Below, one piece after another: positions 53,060-62,319 of a stretch of DNA of 64,000 bases. Numbering within the stretch: the first letter of the stretch is position 1; each line of letters begins with the position of its first letter. The stretch is from the NCBI RefSeq assembly GCF_010450875.1, contig NZ_CP048422.1, positions 1,457,001 through 1,521,000 on the forward strand, in the 5' to 3' direction. A program made the position numbers and the translations under genes. The stretch comes from Sphingomonas insulae. Lineage in GTDB: Bacteria > Pseudomonadota > Alphaproteobacteria > Sphingomonadales > Sphingomonadaceae. The notes below the pieces were generated by a model. It saw only the letters and a program-made list of their open reading frames with translations. It ran no database searches and was not told where the DNA came from.

Positions 53060-55312
53060 ATGGCCACCGACTTTCAGGAACCGCCGATCGGCATACTCGA
53101 TGCGCCGTTCGATACCGCTCTGTCCGACCGCTATCTGGTCTATGCGCTGTCGACGATCACCGCGCGGTCGCTGCCGGACGTGCGCGATGGCCTGAAGCCG
53201 GTGCATCGGCGGCTGCTGTGGGCGATGCGGCTGCTGAAGCTGGATCCCAGCCAGGGCTACAAGAAGTGCGCGCGCGTCGTCGGCGACGTCATCGGCAAAT
53301 ACCACCCGCATGGCGACCAGTCGGTGTACGACGCGATGGTCCGGCTCGCGCAGGATTTCGCGCTGCGCTATCCGCTGGTCGACGGGCAGGGCAATTTCGG
53401 CAACATCGACGGCGATAACGCCGCCGCCTATCGCTATACCGAGGCGCGGCTGACGCAGGTCGCGATCGACCTGATGGATGGGCTGGACGAGGATGCCGTC
53501 GCCTATCGCCCGACCTATAACGGCGAGGAGCAGGAGCCGGAACTGTTCCCCGGCCTGTTCCCCAACCTGCTGGCGAACGGCGCGGCGGGCATCGCCGTCG
53601 GCATGGCGACCAGCATTCCGCCGCACAATGCCGCCGAACTGCTCGATGCGGCGATCATGCTGGTCGACAAGCCCGATGCGCCCGACACCGCGGTGCTGGA
53701 CTATGTGAAGGGGCCGGACTTCCCCACTGGCGGCCTCGTCGTCGATCCCCCGGCGGTGATCGCGGAAAGCTATGCGACCGGCCGCGGCAGCTTTCGCGTG
53801 CGGGCGCGCTGGGCGATCGAGCGCGAGAAGGGCGGCGGCTGGCAGGTCGTGGTCAGCCAGATCCCGTATGGCGTGCAGAAGGGCAAGCTGATCGAGCAGA
53901 TCGCCGGCCTCATCAACGACCGCAAGTTCCCGATCCTCGCCGACGTGCGCGACGAATCGGACGCGGAGGTGCGGATCGTGCTCGAACCGCGCAGCCGCAC
54001 GGTCGATCCGCAGGTGCTGATGGACGGGCTGTTCCGTTTTTCCGATCTGGAAACGCGGGTCAGCCTGAATCTCAACGTGCTCGACAAGGATCGCACACCA
54101 CGGGTGATGTCGCTCGGCGGCGCGCTGAAGGCGTGGGTGGAGCATCAGTTCGTCGTGCTCGACCGGCGGACACGCCACCGGCTGGGCAAGATCGCCGACC
54201 GGATCGAACTGCTCGAAGGCTATCTGGTCGCCTACCTCAACCTCGACCGGGTGATCGAGATCATCCGGACCGAGGACGAACCCAAGCAGGTGATGATCGC
54301 CGAATTCAGCCTGACCGACCGGCAGGCGGAGGCGATCCTCAACATGCGGCTGCGATCCCTGCGCCGCCTCGAGGAATTCGAGATTCGCGGCGAGCGCGAC
54401 AAGCTCGACAAGGAACGCGGCGAGCTGGAGGCGCTGCTCGCCGATCCGGCCCGGCAGAAGCGGCGGATGAAGCGCGACCTCAAGAAGATACGCGACCGCT
54501 ACGGACCGGAGACGGCGCTGGGCGCGCGGCGCACGACCGTCGAGGAAGCCGCCCCGACCCGCGACATCCCGCTGGAGGCGATGATCGAGCGCGAGCCGAT
54601 CACCGTCATCCTGTCGCAGCGCGGCTGGATCCGCGCGATGAAGGGGCATGTCGACCTGTCCTCTCCCGAAACGATGAAGTTCAAGGAGGGCGACGGCCCC
54701 GCCTTCGCCTTTCACGCGCAGACGACGGACAAGCTGCTGCTGGCGGCGGAAAACGGGCGGTTCTATACGCTGGCTGCGGACAAGCTGCCCGGCGGGCGCG
54801 GCTTTGGCGAGCCGGTGCGGGCGATGATCGACCTCGACGGCGCGATCGGCGTCACCGCCTTTCTCAACGCGCGTGGCGTCGAACAATTGCTGATCGCTGC
54901 CACCGACGGACGGGGCTTCCGCGTGCCGGTGGCCGACGTCATCGCCGAAACGCGCAAGGGCAAGACGGTGATGACGCCGCGGATCGGCGCGAAGCTGCTG
55001 ATCGTGCGTCCCGTCGTGCCGGCTGCAGATTACGTCGCGGCGATCGGCGACAATCGCAAGTTCCTCGTCTTCCCCATCGCCGAACTGCCGGTGATGACGC
55101 GGGGGCAGGGGGTGCAGATCCAGCGGTTCCGCGAAGGCAGCCTGTCCGATGCGACGACCTTCGTCTTTGCCGAGGGGATGAGCTGGACGATGGGTGGCGA
55201 ATCGGGGCGGACGCGTACGGAAAGCGACCTGTCGTTGTGGCGCACCGCGCGCGGCGCAGCGGGGCGGACGCCGCCGACGGGCTTCCCGCGCGACAACCGG
55301 TTCGGCAGCTAG
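53060..55312 (+). CDS. parC: DNA topoisomerase IV subunit A
   Basis: ParC decatenates chromosomes with ParE. The 750-residue protein starts with [20 protein letters not shown] and has the breakage-reunion domain with the catalytic Tyr in [12 protein letters not shown] (Tyr126) and [16 protein letters not shown]. In the quinolone region it reads [14 protein letters not shown], with Gln87 at the place of E. coli Ser80. The C-terminal domain has pinwheel blades such as [15 protein letters not shown], a shorter form than GyrA. ATG at 53060, divergent from the formamidase. Confidence 0.95.
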   Translation: MATDFQEPPIGILDAPFDTALSDRYLVYALSTITARSLPDVRDGLKPVHRRLLWAMRLLKLDPSQGYKKCARVVGDVIGKYHPHGDQSVYDAMVRLAQDFALRYPLVDGQGNFGNIDGDNAAAYRYTEARLTQVAIDLMDGLDEDAVAYRPTYNGEEQEPELFPGLFPNLLANGAAGIAVGMATSIPPHNAAELLDAAIMLVDKPDAPDTAVLDYVKGPDFPTGGLVVDPPAVIAESYATGRGSFRVRARWAIEREKGGGWQVVVSQIPYGVQKGKLIEQIAGLINDRKFPILADVRDESDAEVRIVLEPRSRTVDPQVLMDGLFRFSDLETRVSLNLNVLDKDRTPRVMSLGGALKAWVEHQFVVLDRRTRHRLGKIADRIELLEGYLVAYLNLDRVIEIIRTEDEPKQVMIAEFSLTDRQAEAILNMRLRSLRRLEEFEIRGERDKLDKERGELEALLADPARQKRRMKRDLKKIRDRYGPETALGARRTTVEEAAPTRDIPLEAMIEREPITVILSQRGWIRAMKGHVDLSSPETMKFKEGDGPAFAFHAQTTDKLLLAAENGRFYTLAADKLPGGRGFGEPVRAMIDLDGAIGVTAFLNARGVEQLLIAATDGRGFRVPVADVIAETRKGKTVMTPRIGAKLLIVRPVVPAADYVAAIGDNRKFLVFPIAELPVMTRGQGVQIQRFREGSLSDATTFVFAEGMSWTMGGESGRTRTESDLSLWRTARGAAGRTPPTGFPRDNRFGS

Positions 55313-55395
55313 GGCGGCGACGACCGCGTCGGTGCCCGCGTTATTCGGTTGCGTCTTTCAGCGGCTCTTAACGTTCGGACCCTAGGCAGGACGGC

Positions 55396-57090
55396 ATGGC
55401 CACCGCCTCGTCCGACCTGGTTTCGCTGCCGCTTGCCGAACTGGAGCTGTTCGCGCGGGATCTGGAACTGATCCCGATCCCGACGGTGCAGGTGGTGCGC
55501 GATGGCAGCGGATTCGATTTTCTGGCGGTAAACCGGGCCTATCGCCTGGCCGGGCTGGGCGTGATCGCCGACCGGTCGCCGATGCTGGCGCTGCTCGGCA
55601 GCCGGATCGATGCCTTTCTGCGATCGACCGACGTGCGCAGCGATTTCGACTGGTCGATCGGACAGGTGATCGATTCGCGCTATTACCGCGTGACGCTCGC
55701 GCGCCCGTCGCCGACGCTGCGCGACCGGTGCCAGATCGCCTTCATCGACCTCACCGCGCAGGTCCATACCGAACGCTCGCTCCGCCGCGAGATGACCACC
55801 GACAGTCTGACCGGCCTGCCGAATCGCGAGGGCTTCAGCGACATGATCGAGGCGGTGCAGGCCGATCGCGGCCGGCACGCGGTACTGGTCATCGACATCG
55901 ATCGATTCGGTCGGCTGAACGCCTGCCTCGGCGGACTGGCGGGCGATGAACTGCTCATCACCGTCGCGCGCCGGATCAAGGGCGTGCTGCGCGCGCGCGA
56001 CGCGCTGGCGCGGATCGGCGGCGACGAATTCGGCATCCTCATGGCGGTGGACGACGATGCGGACGAGGCGAGCCGCCTCGCCGAACGGATCCAGCGCGCG
56101 CTGTCGGCGCCGTTCCGGTTAAGCGATTACGAGATCGGCGTCGAATGCTCGATCGGCATCGCGCATGGCGACGATGCGGTCGAGGACGTCGAGGAATTGA
56201 TCCGCAACGCGCAATTTGCGGTGAAGCGCGCGAAAACCGGCCGCCACGTCGAAAACTACCAGACCCAAGCCTTCACCCTCGCCCGCCAACAATTCGCGAT
56301 GGAGACGGCGTTGCGCCGCGCTATCGAGGAGCGGCAGTTGCGGCTGGCGTTTCAGCCAATCTGCGACTTGGCGAGCGGCGCGATCGTGTCGTTCGAGGCG
56401 CTGGCACGCTGGCGCGATTCGAGCGGGGTCGAGCATCAGCCCAGCGACTTCATTCCGGTCGCGGAGGAATCGGGACTGATCGTCCCGCTGGGCCGATGGG
56501 CGATGGACGAGGCGGCGCGGACGCTGCGCTGGTGGGACGATGCGTGCGGCGGCCATTGCGGCATGCGCGTCGCGGTCAACCTGTCCGCGATCCAGATGCA
56601 GCGCGACGACATCGCGCCGGTGGTCGAGGCGGCGCTGATCCGCCACGATCTTGCGGGCGACCGATTCAACCTGGAATTGACCGAAAGCGCGATCGTCAGC
56701 GATCCCGACCGTATCGCCGGCATCATGCACGCGCTGAAGGCACTGGGCACCAGCCTGGCGATGGACGATTTCGGCACCGGCTATTCCAACCTCGCCTATC
56801 TGCAAAAGTTGCCGATCGACATCCTCAAGATCGACCGCAGCTTCGTGTCGGGCATGCTCGCCGACCGCGACAAGATCGCGATCGTGCGTGCGATCCTGAG
56901 TCTGGCGCAGGCATTGGGCATGCGGACCACGGCAGAAGGGGTCGAGAGCAACGAACTGGCGCAAACGCTGGCGGCGCTTGGCTGCACCTACGGCCAGGGC
57001 TATCTTTATGCGCGGCCGCTGGAGGCGGAGGATGCGCTGTCGATGATCGTCGCAGCCAGGGCGGCGGCGACGGCGTCGTCGGCGAACTGA
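55396..57090 (+). CDS. GGDEF-EAL cyclic-di-GMP enzyme
   Basis: The 564-residue protein has a PAS-like N-terminal part (1-125), a GGDEF domain with RIGGDEFG and an upstream inhibitory site RARD five residues before GGDEF, and an EAL domain with FEALARW, NLSAIQM, LTES, DDFGTGYSNL and EGVES. All key residues of both domains are present, so it could make and degrade cyclic-di-GMP. No transmembrane segment is obvious. Its 3' end overlaps the convergent cca gene by 85 bp. Confidence 0.92.
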   Translation: MATASSDLVSLPLAELELFARDLELIPIPTVQVVRDGSGFDFLAVNRAYRLAGLGVIADRSPMLALLGSRIDAFLRSTDVRSDFDWSIGQVIDSRYYRVTLARPSPTLRDRCQIAFIDLTAQVHTERSLRREMTTDSLTGLPNREGFSDMIEAVQADRGRHAVLVIDIDRFGRLNACLGGLAGDELLITVARRIKGVLRARDALARIGGDEFGILMAVDDDADEASRLAERIQRALSAPFRLSDYEIGVECSIGIAHGDDAVEDVEELIRNAQFAVKRAKTGRHVENYQTQAFTLARQQFAMETALRRAIEERQLRLAFQPICDLASGAIVSFEALARWRDSSGVEHQPSDFIPVAEESGLIVPLGRWAMDEAARTLRWWDDACGGHCGMRVAVNLSAIQMQRDDIAPVVEAALIRHDLAGDRFNLELTESAIVSDPDRIAGIMHALKALGTSLAMDDFGTGYSNLAYLQKLPIDILKIDRSFVSGMLADRDKIAIVRAILSLAQALGMRTTAEGVESNELAQTLAALGCTYGQGYLYARPLEAEDALSMIVAARAAATASSAN

Positions 57091-58244
57091 TCGACTCGCG
57101 CGGCGTCGGGGAATCCCCCGGCGATCCAACGATCCTCGATCGCGCGCAACACGCGCGCCACCTCCGGCCCCTTGCGCAGGCCCCGCTGCACCAGCGCGCC
57201 ACCACCGATCGGGAGCACCGGCGGCGTCCAGTCCGTGATGTCGGCGATGGCACAACCGGCAAGTAGCAGCCGGTCGATCGCACTGGCCGTGCCGACGCGA
57301 TAGGCGAGCGCTCGCGCATCCGCGTCCCCCGGTCCCTGCGTGGCGGCGACCAGCCGTTTGCGATCGGCATTCGACAGCTTCAGCCGCGCGCCCACCGGCT
57401 CGGCCGCGGCGGCCGGCAGCAATGCCGCCAGTCGCCGGATCGCATCGGGTGCGACGCCGGCCGCGGCCTCCCGCATGGCCAGCGTCGCAAGCACGGTCGC
57501 ATCGGTGATTTCCGGCAGGACGGCGCGGAAGATGCCGGCATCGATCATCAATGCGATAACCGGGACGGCATGGCGGGCGACAAGCAGCTTGAGCAGTTCG
57601 GCGGCGATCCGCTCGCGCGAGAGCGCCATCAGGTCGTTGGCGCGGGCGGCGCAGGCGGCCAGCCCATCGGCATCGATCCTCGACTGGTCCGCCGTGCCGA
57701 AACGTGCGTGGAAGCGAAAGAAGCGGAGGATACGCAGGTGGTCCTCGGCGATGCGCCGATAGGGATCGCCGATGAAGCGGACCCGGCCTGCGGCCAGATC
57801 GGCAAGCCCGCCGAATGCGTCGATCACCGCGCCCGTCTCCGGATCGGCGTAGAGCGCGTTCATCGTGAAGTCGCGGCGGGCGCCATCCTCTTCCCACGCA
57901 TCGGTGAAGGCGACGACGGCATGGCGTCCATCGGTCGTCACGTCGCGGCGCAACGTCGTCACCTCGATCGGGCCGTCGGGCAGGATCGCGGTGATTGTGC
58001 CATGGGCAAGGCCGGTCGGCACCGCGCGGATGCCGGCGTCGCGCAACCGGTCCAGCACGATGTCGGGCAGCAGTTGCGTCGCGAGATCGATGTCGGCGGG
58101 GTCGAGGCCGAGCAGCGTATCTCGAACCACCCCGCCGACCAGACGCGTCTGTTCCGCCCCACCCAACGCGGCGATCAACGCGGCGAACCCCTCGCGCCCC
58201 GCGATCTGGTCCAGCGGCAGGACGGGCGCCGGGCTCAATGCCAT
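57006..58244 (-). CDS. cca: CCA tRNA nucleotidyltransferase
   Basis: This 412-residue enzyme adds or repairs the CCA end of tRNAs. It has the class II nucleotidyltransferase start TRLVGGVVRDTLLGLDPADI followed by DLATQL (metal-binding Asp pair), RRDFTMNALYADPETG and RFIGDPYRRIAEDHLRILRF, the RNA-binding ERhxxExxxhhh type region and a helical C-terminal part. Start ATG at 58244, which overlaps the upstream Nudix gene by 10 nt. Its 3' end overlaps the convergent GGDEF-EAL gene. Confidence 0.93.
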   Translation of the reverse strand: MALSPAPVLPLDQIAGREGFAALIAALGGAEQTRLVGGVVRDTLLGLDPADIDLATQLLPDIVLDRLRDAGIRAVPTGLAHGTITAILPDGPIEVTTLRRDVTTDGRHAVVAFTDAWEEDGARRDFTMNALYADPETGAVIDAFGGLADLAAGRVRFIGDPYRRIAEDHLRILRFFRFHARFGTADQSRIDADGLAACAARANDLMALSRERIAAELLKLLVARHAVPVIALMIDAGIFRAVLPEITDATVLATLAMREAAAGVAPDAIRRLAALLPAAAAEPVGARLKLSNADRKRLVAATQGPGDADARALAYRVGTASAIDRLLLAGCAIADITDWTPPVLPIGGGALVQRGLRKGPEVARVLRAIEDRWIAGGFPDAARVDQFADDAVAAALAATIIDSASSASSGRA

Positions 58245-58831
58245 GCGAGTTGTCGTGACAGGTTGACGATCATCGCGGCGGTGGCACCCCAGATGCGGCG
58301 GTCGGCCCAGCGGATTTCGTAATAATGACGGGTGCGGCCCTGCCACTGCGCACTCGCCTCGACCTGATTGGCGGGATCGAGCAGGAAGTCGAGCGGCACC
58401 TCGAACACGCTCGCCACCTCTGCCTCGCTGGGGACGAGTGGCAGGTCGGGGGGGACGACGGCCAGCACCGGCGTCACGCTGAAACCGGTAACAGTCCGAT
58501 AGCGGTCAACCTCGCCGACCAGTACGACCGATGCGGGCGCGAGCGCGATCTCCTCGTCCGCCTCGCGCAGGGCGGCGGCGATCGCGCTCTCGCCGGGATC
58601 GATGCGGCCACCGGGAAAGGCGACCTGCCCGGCATGGTTGCGCAGCGTATCGGTCCGCTGGGTCAGCAGTACGCCCGGCCGCGCGCGGTCGGTGACCGCG
58701 ACCAGCACCGCGGCCGGGGTGAGGTCGGCATTGTCACGCTCGTCGAGATCGCGATGGTCGCCGGTCAGCAGCACCGGTTGCGTGGCACGACCACGTTCGA
58801 GCGCGGCTCCAAGCCGCTCGACCAGGGTCAT
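58235..58831 (-). CDS. Nudix hydrolase, CoA pyrophosphatase (NudL-like)
   Basis: The 198-residue protein has the CoA-type pattern before the Nudix box, LLTQRTDTLRNHAGQVAFPG followed by GRIDPGES and ALREADEEIAL. Compared with the consensus REUxEExGU, the last Gly is replaced by Ala. NudL-type enzymes cleave CoA to phosphopantetheine and 3',5'-ADP. ATG at 58831; overlaps DUF1285 by 4 nt and cca by 10 nt, so the three are one operon. Confidence 0.87.
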   Translation of the reverse strand: MTLVERLGAALERGRATQPVLLTGDHRDLDERDNADLTPAAVLVAVTDRARPGVLLTQRTDTLRNHAGQVAFPGGRIDPGESAIAAALREADEEIALAPASVVLVGEVDRYRTVTGFSVTPVLAVVPPDLPLVPSEAEVASVFEVPLDFLLDPANQVEASAQWQGRTRHYYEIRWADRRIWGATAAMIVNLSRQLAWH

Positions 58832-59394
58832 GCCGCAGGTTCCAGCGGAAAAAATGCACCGTCGCTCCACAGGCCCGGACGATCGGCATCGCCGGCAAGG
58901 GCGCGCTCGGCCAGGTCATAATAGACGGCGCGAGCGACCAGCGCTTCCAGCCCATCACGTACGTGCAGATAGGGGCGCGGACCGTCTTCGCCCGCGACGA
59001 AGCGCAGCGGGTGGTCGGACCCCGCGGTTACGAGGTCGCCGGTGTTCAGGCGAAAGGCGAGCCGGGCTGCGGCGCCTTCGCCCTCAGCCTTCATCTCGAC
59101 CGCGACGAAGGGTGCGTCCTCAACTGCGATGTCGAGCTTTTCGACCGGCGTGACGAGGACGTGCCGGCCATCGGCCTCGCGGCGCAGGATCGTCGAGAAC
59201 AGCCGTACCATCGCGGGACGGCCGATCGGCGATCCCTGATGATACCACGTGCCGTCGCGGGCGATCCGCATCTCGCTGTCACCGCAATGGGTCGGGTTCC
59301 ATTGCTTGACCGGCGGCAGGCGCCGCTGTTCGATAAGGGTGGCGATCTCAGGCAGGCTGAGACTGGCGAGATCGGGAAGGTCCTCCATCGGCAT
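58828..59394 (-). CDS. DUF1285 domain protein
   Basis: The 188-residue protein matches DUF1285: PPVKQWNPTHCGDSEMRIAR, DGTWYHQGSPIGRPAMVRLF, GRHVLVTPVEKLDIAVEDAP, and RPYLHVRDGLEALVARAVYY. No reaction is known for this family, which is typically beside a CoA-type Nudix and cca in alphaproteobacteria. It is the first gene of that operon. Confidence 0.88.
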   Translation of the reverse strand: MPMEDLPDLASLSLPEIATLIEQRRLPPVKQWNPTHCGDSEMRIARDGTWYHQGSPIGRPAMVRLFSTILRREADGRHVLVTPVEKLDIAVEDAPFVAVEMKAEGEGAAARLAFRLNTGDLVTAGSDHPLRFVAGEDGPRPYLHVRDGLEALVARAVYYDLAERALAGDADRPGLWSDGAFFPLEPAA

Positions 59395-59442
59395 GGGGGC
59401 GAGGTAGGGGCTATGGCAGGGCGGGTAAAGGCGCGTGACGGT

Positions 59443-59955
59443 TCAGGCGTTGGGTGCGACCGCTTGGCCGAGCAGGCCGGCAGCGGCGGGGACGGCGCCG
59501 CCGCGGGCGAGCAGGCGGTGCCGTTCGACCGGGCCGGGCAGACGCCAACCCGCGGTGCGGCTTGCATCGAAGCCGAAGAAGCGGCCGTAATATTCGGGAT
59601 CGCCGATCAGCATCAGCGATTGGTCCAAGCCCTCGCTATGGGCGGCGTGCAGCGCACGGGTCATCAACGCACGGCCGATACCATCGCGCTGGCGTTCGGG
59701 CGCGACGGCGACCGGGCCGATCATCACCAGTGGCCATGCGGCGCCGTCGTCGCCGTCCAGTTGGACGGGCCAGCATTGGATGGTGCCGATCAGGGCGCCG
59801 TCGCTCAGCGCCGCTAGGCTGAGTGCGGCGATCGGCTTGGTGGCCCCGCGCACCTTGTAAGCAGTACGGGTATGCCGATCGGGCCCGAACGCGCGGTCGA
59901 GCAGCGCCTCCACGGCGGCTCCATCGACGGTGCTGAGCGGCACGAATGCGATCAC
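59443..59955 (-). CDS. GNAT-family N-acetyltransferase
   Basis: The 170-residue protein has the GNAT acetyl-CoA motif A in VMIGPVAVAPERQRDGIGRA and the following LMTRALHAAHSEGLD, then LMLIGDPEYYGRFFGFDASR typical of the YhbS-like subgroup. Substrate unknown. A GTG start at 59955 has GAGGAA 6 nt upstream and gives IAFVPLST as the expected first strand. An in-frame upstream extension is unlikely. Confidence 0.85.
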   Translation of the reverse strand: MIAFVPLSTVDGAAVEALLDRAFGPDRHTRTAYKVRGATKPIAALSLAALSDGALIGTIQCWPVQLDGDDGAAWPLVMIGPVAVAPERQRDGIGRALMTRALHAAHSEGLDQSLMLIGDPEYYGRFFGFDASRTAGWRLPGPVERHRLLARGGAVPAAAGLLGQAVAPNA

Positions 59956-60072
59956 GGCAGGTTCCTCTGCGGCCCGATGGCCGATGTGGGCCCGCGCGCA
60001 TGGGGCGGGGGGCGGCGAACGCAAGCGGAATGCGATTCGCGCGCGCTCGCTCGGCTTGCTAGGGCGCCGGCC

Positions 60073-60444
60073 ATGCAAGACAGTCTACAATTGGAAGTCC
60101 ACGACCTCGAGGTGCAGGTGCTCACCGGTATCTATTCCGAGGAAACGCACCTGCCGCAGCCGTTGCGGATCGACCTGACCGTCGATCTGCGCTGTCCCGA
60201 TCATTTCGCGCCAGACACGCCGCTTGGCGCGTCGAAGAACTATCTCGACCTCAAGCATGCGGCGACCACCGCTCTGCCGGAGGGCGTGCACTTCACCCTG
60301 ATCGAGGCGGTGGCGGATCACATCTGCGAAACGCTGTTCCTGGGTGATCCACGCGTGCTGCGGGTCAAGGTGAAGATCGTGAAGCTGGCGATCGCGGAAG
60401 CCGGCGAGGCGATCGGGATCACGCTGGTCCGCCATCGCCGCTGA
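60073..60444 (+). CDS. folB: Dihydroneopterin aldolase
   Basis: FolB converts dihydroneopterin to hydroxymethyldihydropterin in folate synthesis. The 123-residue protein has the tunnelling fold: LEVHDLEVQVLTGIYSEETH, LRIDLTVDLRCPDHFA, and LIEAVADHICETLFL with the catalytic Glu, ending ITLVRHRR. The motif around GIYSEE and the late Lys (KVKIVKLA) match FolB rather than FolX. Standalone gene with no folate neighbours. Confidence 0.88.
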   Translation: MQDSLQLEVHDLEVQVLTGIYSEETHLPQPLRIDLTVDLRCPDHFAPDTPLGASKNYLDLKHAATTALPEGVHFTLIEAVADHICETLFLGDPRVLRVKVKIVKLAIAEAGEAIGITLVRHRR

Positions 60445-60466
60445 CGTCGCTTTGGCCGCAGGAGCG

Positions 60467-61339
60467 TCAGCGCAGCTGTCGGGTCCGGCCGCATGCGCCC
60501 AGTTGCTGCACGACGAAGGCGTAATCCTCGCGCGCGATCGCGGCGTTTGCCGGATCCAGCGAGGCGGTGCTGCGCTCCGGCAGCGTGTCGGGCAAGGCGC
60601 AGGCGAGGCGGTACCACAGCAACGTGTCGCGGGCGGGCGGCGCGGCGGCTTCGTCGACGATCTCGGACAGGGCCACCGCCCAGCGCGGCTGTTCGCCGGG
60701 GCGGCGGAGGACGGTCAGCGATACCGGCGCCCCGTTGGCGGTAGTCAGGAACACCTGCGTTTCTCCCTCGCCGGGCAACGCGCCGGGGACGTGGAAGGCG
60801 TTGCCGATGCCGGTGATGACCGGCGGCGCGTCGGTGGCGACGATCCCTTGCGCGATGGCGCGGATGCGCTGGTCGTCGGCAGACGTCCAGGCGATCTGCG
60901 CATCGGGAGCAACCAGCTGGATCTGGCCCGGCATGCTCGCGACCGGGCGTCCAAACAGCAGCACGCGCAGCTTCTTGAGTTTGGGCAGTCGACCGGCCGA
61001 ATCGGGCGCTACGTCAAGCAGATAGCCGATTCGCGGTGGCAGTCCGCCGGCACCGCGAACCAGCGCGACGAGGTCCGCCTCGACATAAAAGCGGGTCATC
61101 CCGGGGGAAACCCCCGCGGCATCCGCCCCTTTGAGCTTCACTGCCGACCGGATCGTCGCATCCGCAATGATCGGCGCAGCAATCACAAGATCGGCCAGGT
61201 CCGCATAGCCGGTGGCCACGGCGCCGCTGGCGGGCGGTGGAGAGGATTGCGCCGCAAGGGGAGCTGCGGCAAGCTGCAACGCGACTGCAAGGGCCAGCGT
61301 GAGGCCGGCAGGCGGGGTGAAACGGGAACCCGGTGTCAT
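60467..61339 (-). CDS. Exported protein of unknown function
   Basis: The 290-residue protein has a signal peptide (LTLALAVALQLAAAPLAAQ) and a beta-rich body with conserved-looking segments GYADLADLVIAAPIIADATI, RIGYLLDVAPDSAGRLPKL, and KKLRVLLFGRPV. Two cysteines near the C-terminus (RLACALPD and QLGACGR) may form a disulfide. I do not recognise a named family; it resembles conserved sphingomonad periplasmic proteins. Divergent from tonB. Confidence 0.7.
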   Translation of the reverse strand: MTPGSRFTPPAGLTLALAVALQLAAAPLAAQSSPPPASGAVATGYADLADLVIAAPIIADATIRSAVKLKGADAAGVSPGMTRFYVEADLVALVRGAGGLPPRIGYLLDVAPDSAGRLPKLKKLRVLLFGRPVASMPGQIQLVAPDAQIAWTSADDQRIRAIAQGIVATDAPPVITGIGNAFHVPGALPGEGETQVFLTTANGAPVSLTVLRRPGEQPRWAVALSEIVDEAAAPPARDTLLWYRLACALPDTLPERSTASLDPANAAIAREDYAFVVQQLGACGRTRQLR

Positions 61340-61372
61340 GCCGCTTTCGCTAGCCGAGTGCGCCTGAACGAT

Positions 61373-61388
61373 ACAGAAATAATTCTGT
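61373..61388. promoter_or_regulatory. 16-bp dyad in the tonB upstream region
   Basis: ACAGAAATAATTCTGT is a perfect 6-4-6 palindrome in the 217-bp divergent region between the exported protein gene and tonB. It is more AT-rich than its surroundings and could be an operator. It does not match a Fur box. Confidence 0.35.
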
Positions 61389-61556
61389 CTTCAAGCGATT
61401 GTACGTTTGTTGCGTCCGACAAAGCGTTTGCGTGCAGGTGAACGGGGCGATAGTGTATCCCCACTGCCACACACGGCTTCAGCCGGGGCAGGGGCCTACG
61501 CGCGTTCTTCCCCCGGGCGCTGCGAGGACCACGAGATTAGGGAGTGTCGTTGCTGA

Positions 61557-62228
61557 ATGGCCTATGCTGACCAGAAGATGTCCGGTGGCAGGGTGGTCGC
61601 GATCGTCATCGTCGTGCTCATCCATGCGGCGCTGGGCTATGCCTTCGTCACCGGGCTCGCGTACCAATACGTGAAGAAGGCCCAAGAAAAACTTAACACG
61701 TTCGACGTGGAGGAGCCGCCTCCCCCGCCGCCGGACGAGCCGCCGCCCCCTCCGCCCGACACGCCGATGACGCCGCCGCCGGTGGTATCGCCGCCGCCGA
61801 TCGTGCAGAATCCGAATCCCCCGCCCGTGGTGATTCAGACGGTTTCGACGCCGCCGCCCGCCGTCAATCTGACGCCGATCGCCGCGCCGCCGGCTCCGCC
61901 TGCGCCTCCGGCACCCGCCGCTCCCGTCGTCAGCAAGGCGGCAGGCGCGAAGGGCAATCCCGCGGAATGGATCTCGCAGGACGATTACCCGCCCAGTTCG
62001 CTGCGCGGTAACGAGGAAGGCACCAGCGCGATCGCGTGGACGATCAACACGCAGGGCAGGGTCGAGAATTGCCGCGTCACGGCGTCGAGCGGTTCGTCCG
62101 CTCTGGACCGTGCGGCATGCGCGGCGATCACGCGGCGGGGTCGTTACACCCCGGCGCAGGACGCCTCGGGCAACCCGATCGCCACGTCGTCGTCGCGTCG
62201 CGTGGTCTGGAAGATCCCGAAGGAATGA
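61557..62228 (+). CDS. tonB: Energy transducer TonB
   Basis: The 223-residue protein has a cytoplasmic start, a single transmembrane helix at about residues 13-32 (VVAIVIVVLIHAALGYAFVT), a Pro-rich periplasmic rod (residues about 50-125, many PPPP and EEPPPPPPDEPPPPPP-like stretches), and a C-terminal TonB domain with DDYPPSSLRGNEEGTSAI and ITRRGRYTPAQDASGNP. It transfers proton-motive energy to outer-membrane receptors. First gene of the tonB-exbB-exbD-exbD operon. Confidence 0.93.
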   Translation: MAYADQKMSGGRVVAIVIVVLIHAALGYAFVTGLAYQYVKKAQEKLNTFDVEEPPPPPPDEPPPPPPDTPMTPPPVVSPPPIVQNPNPPPVVIQTVSTPPPAVNLTPIAAPPAPPAPPAPAAPVVSKAAGAKGNPAEWISQDDYPPSSLRGNEEGTSAIAWTINTQGRVENCRVTASSGSSALDRAACAAITRRGRYTPAQDASGNPIATSSSRRVVWKIPKE

Positions 62229-62236
62229 TGCGGTCT

Positions 62237-62274
62237 CCGCCTGTCTGCCCGGAATTGGCCGGGCGGGCAGGCGG
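62237..62274 (+). terminator. Hairpin between tonB and exbB
   Basis: CCGCCTGTCTGCCCGG pairs with CCGGGCGGGCAGGCGG over 16 bp (two G-T pairs) with a 6-nt loop, starting 9 bp after the tonB stop. No T-run follows, so it is likely a partial attenuator or mRNA-stability element. Confidence 0.5.
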
Positions 62275-62319
62275 ATCCTCCCCGAACTTCTACACCGTTT
62301 GATAAGGACTCAATTCATC

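Noticed and set aside
52082-54886. Very long open frame on the minus strand opposite parC, continuing upstream of the formamidase
   Set aside because: Its upstream two-thirds mirrors parC and has no family signature. Only the part from 52912 down, the alpha/beta hydrolase, is real. High GC produces long shadow frames.
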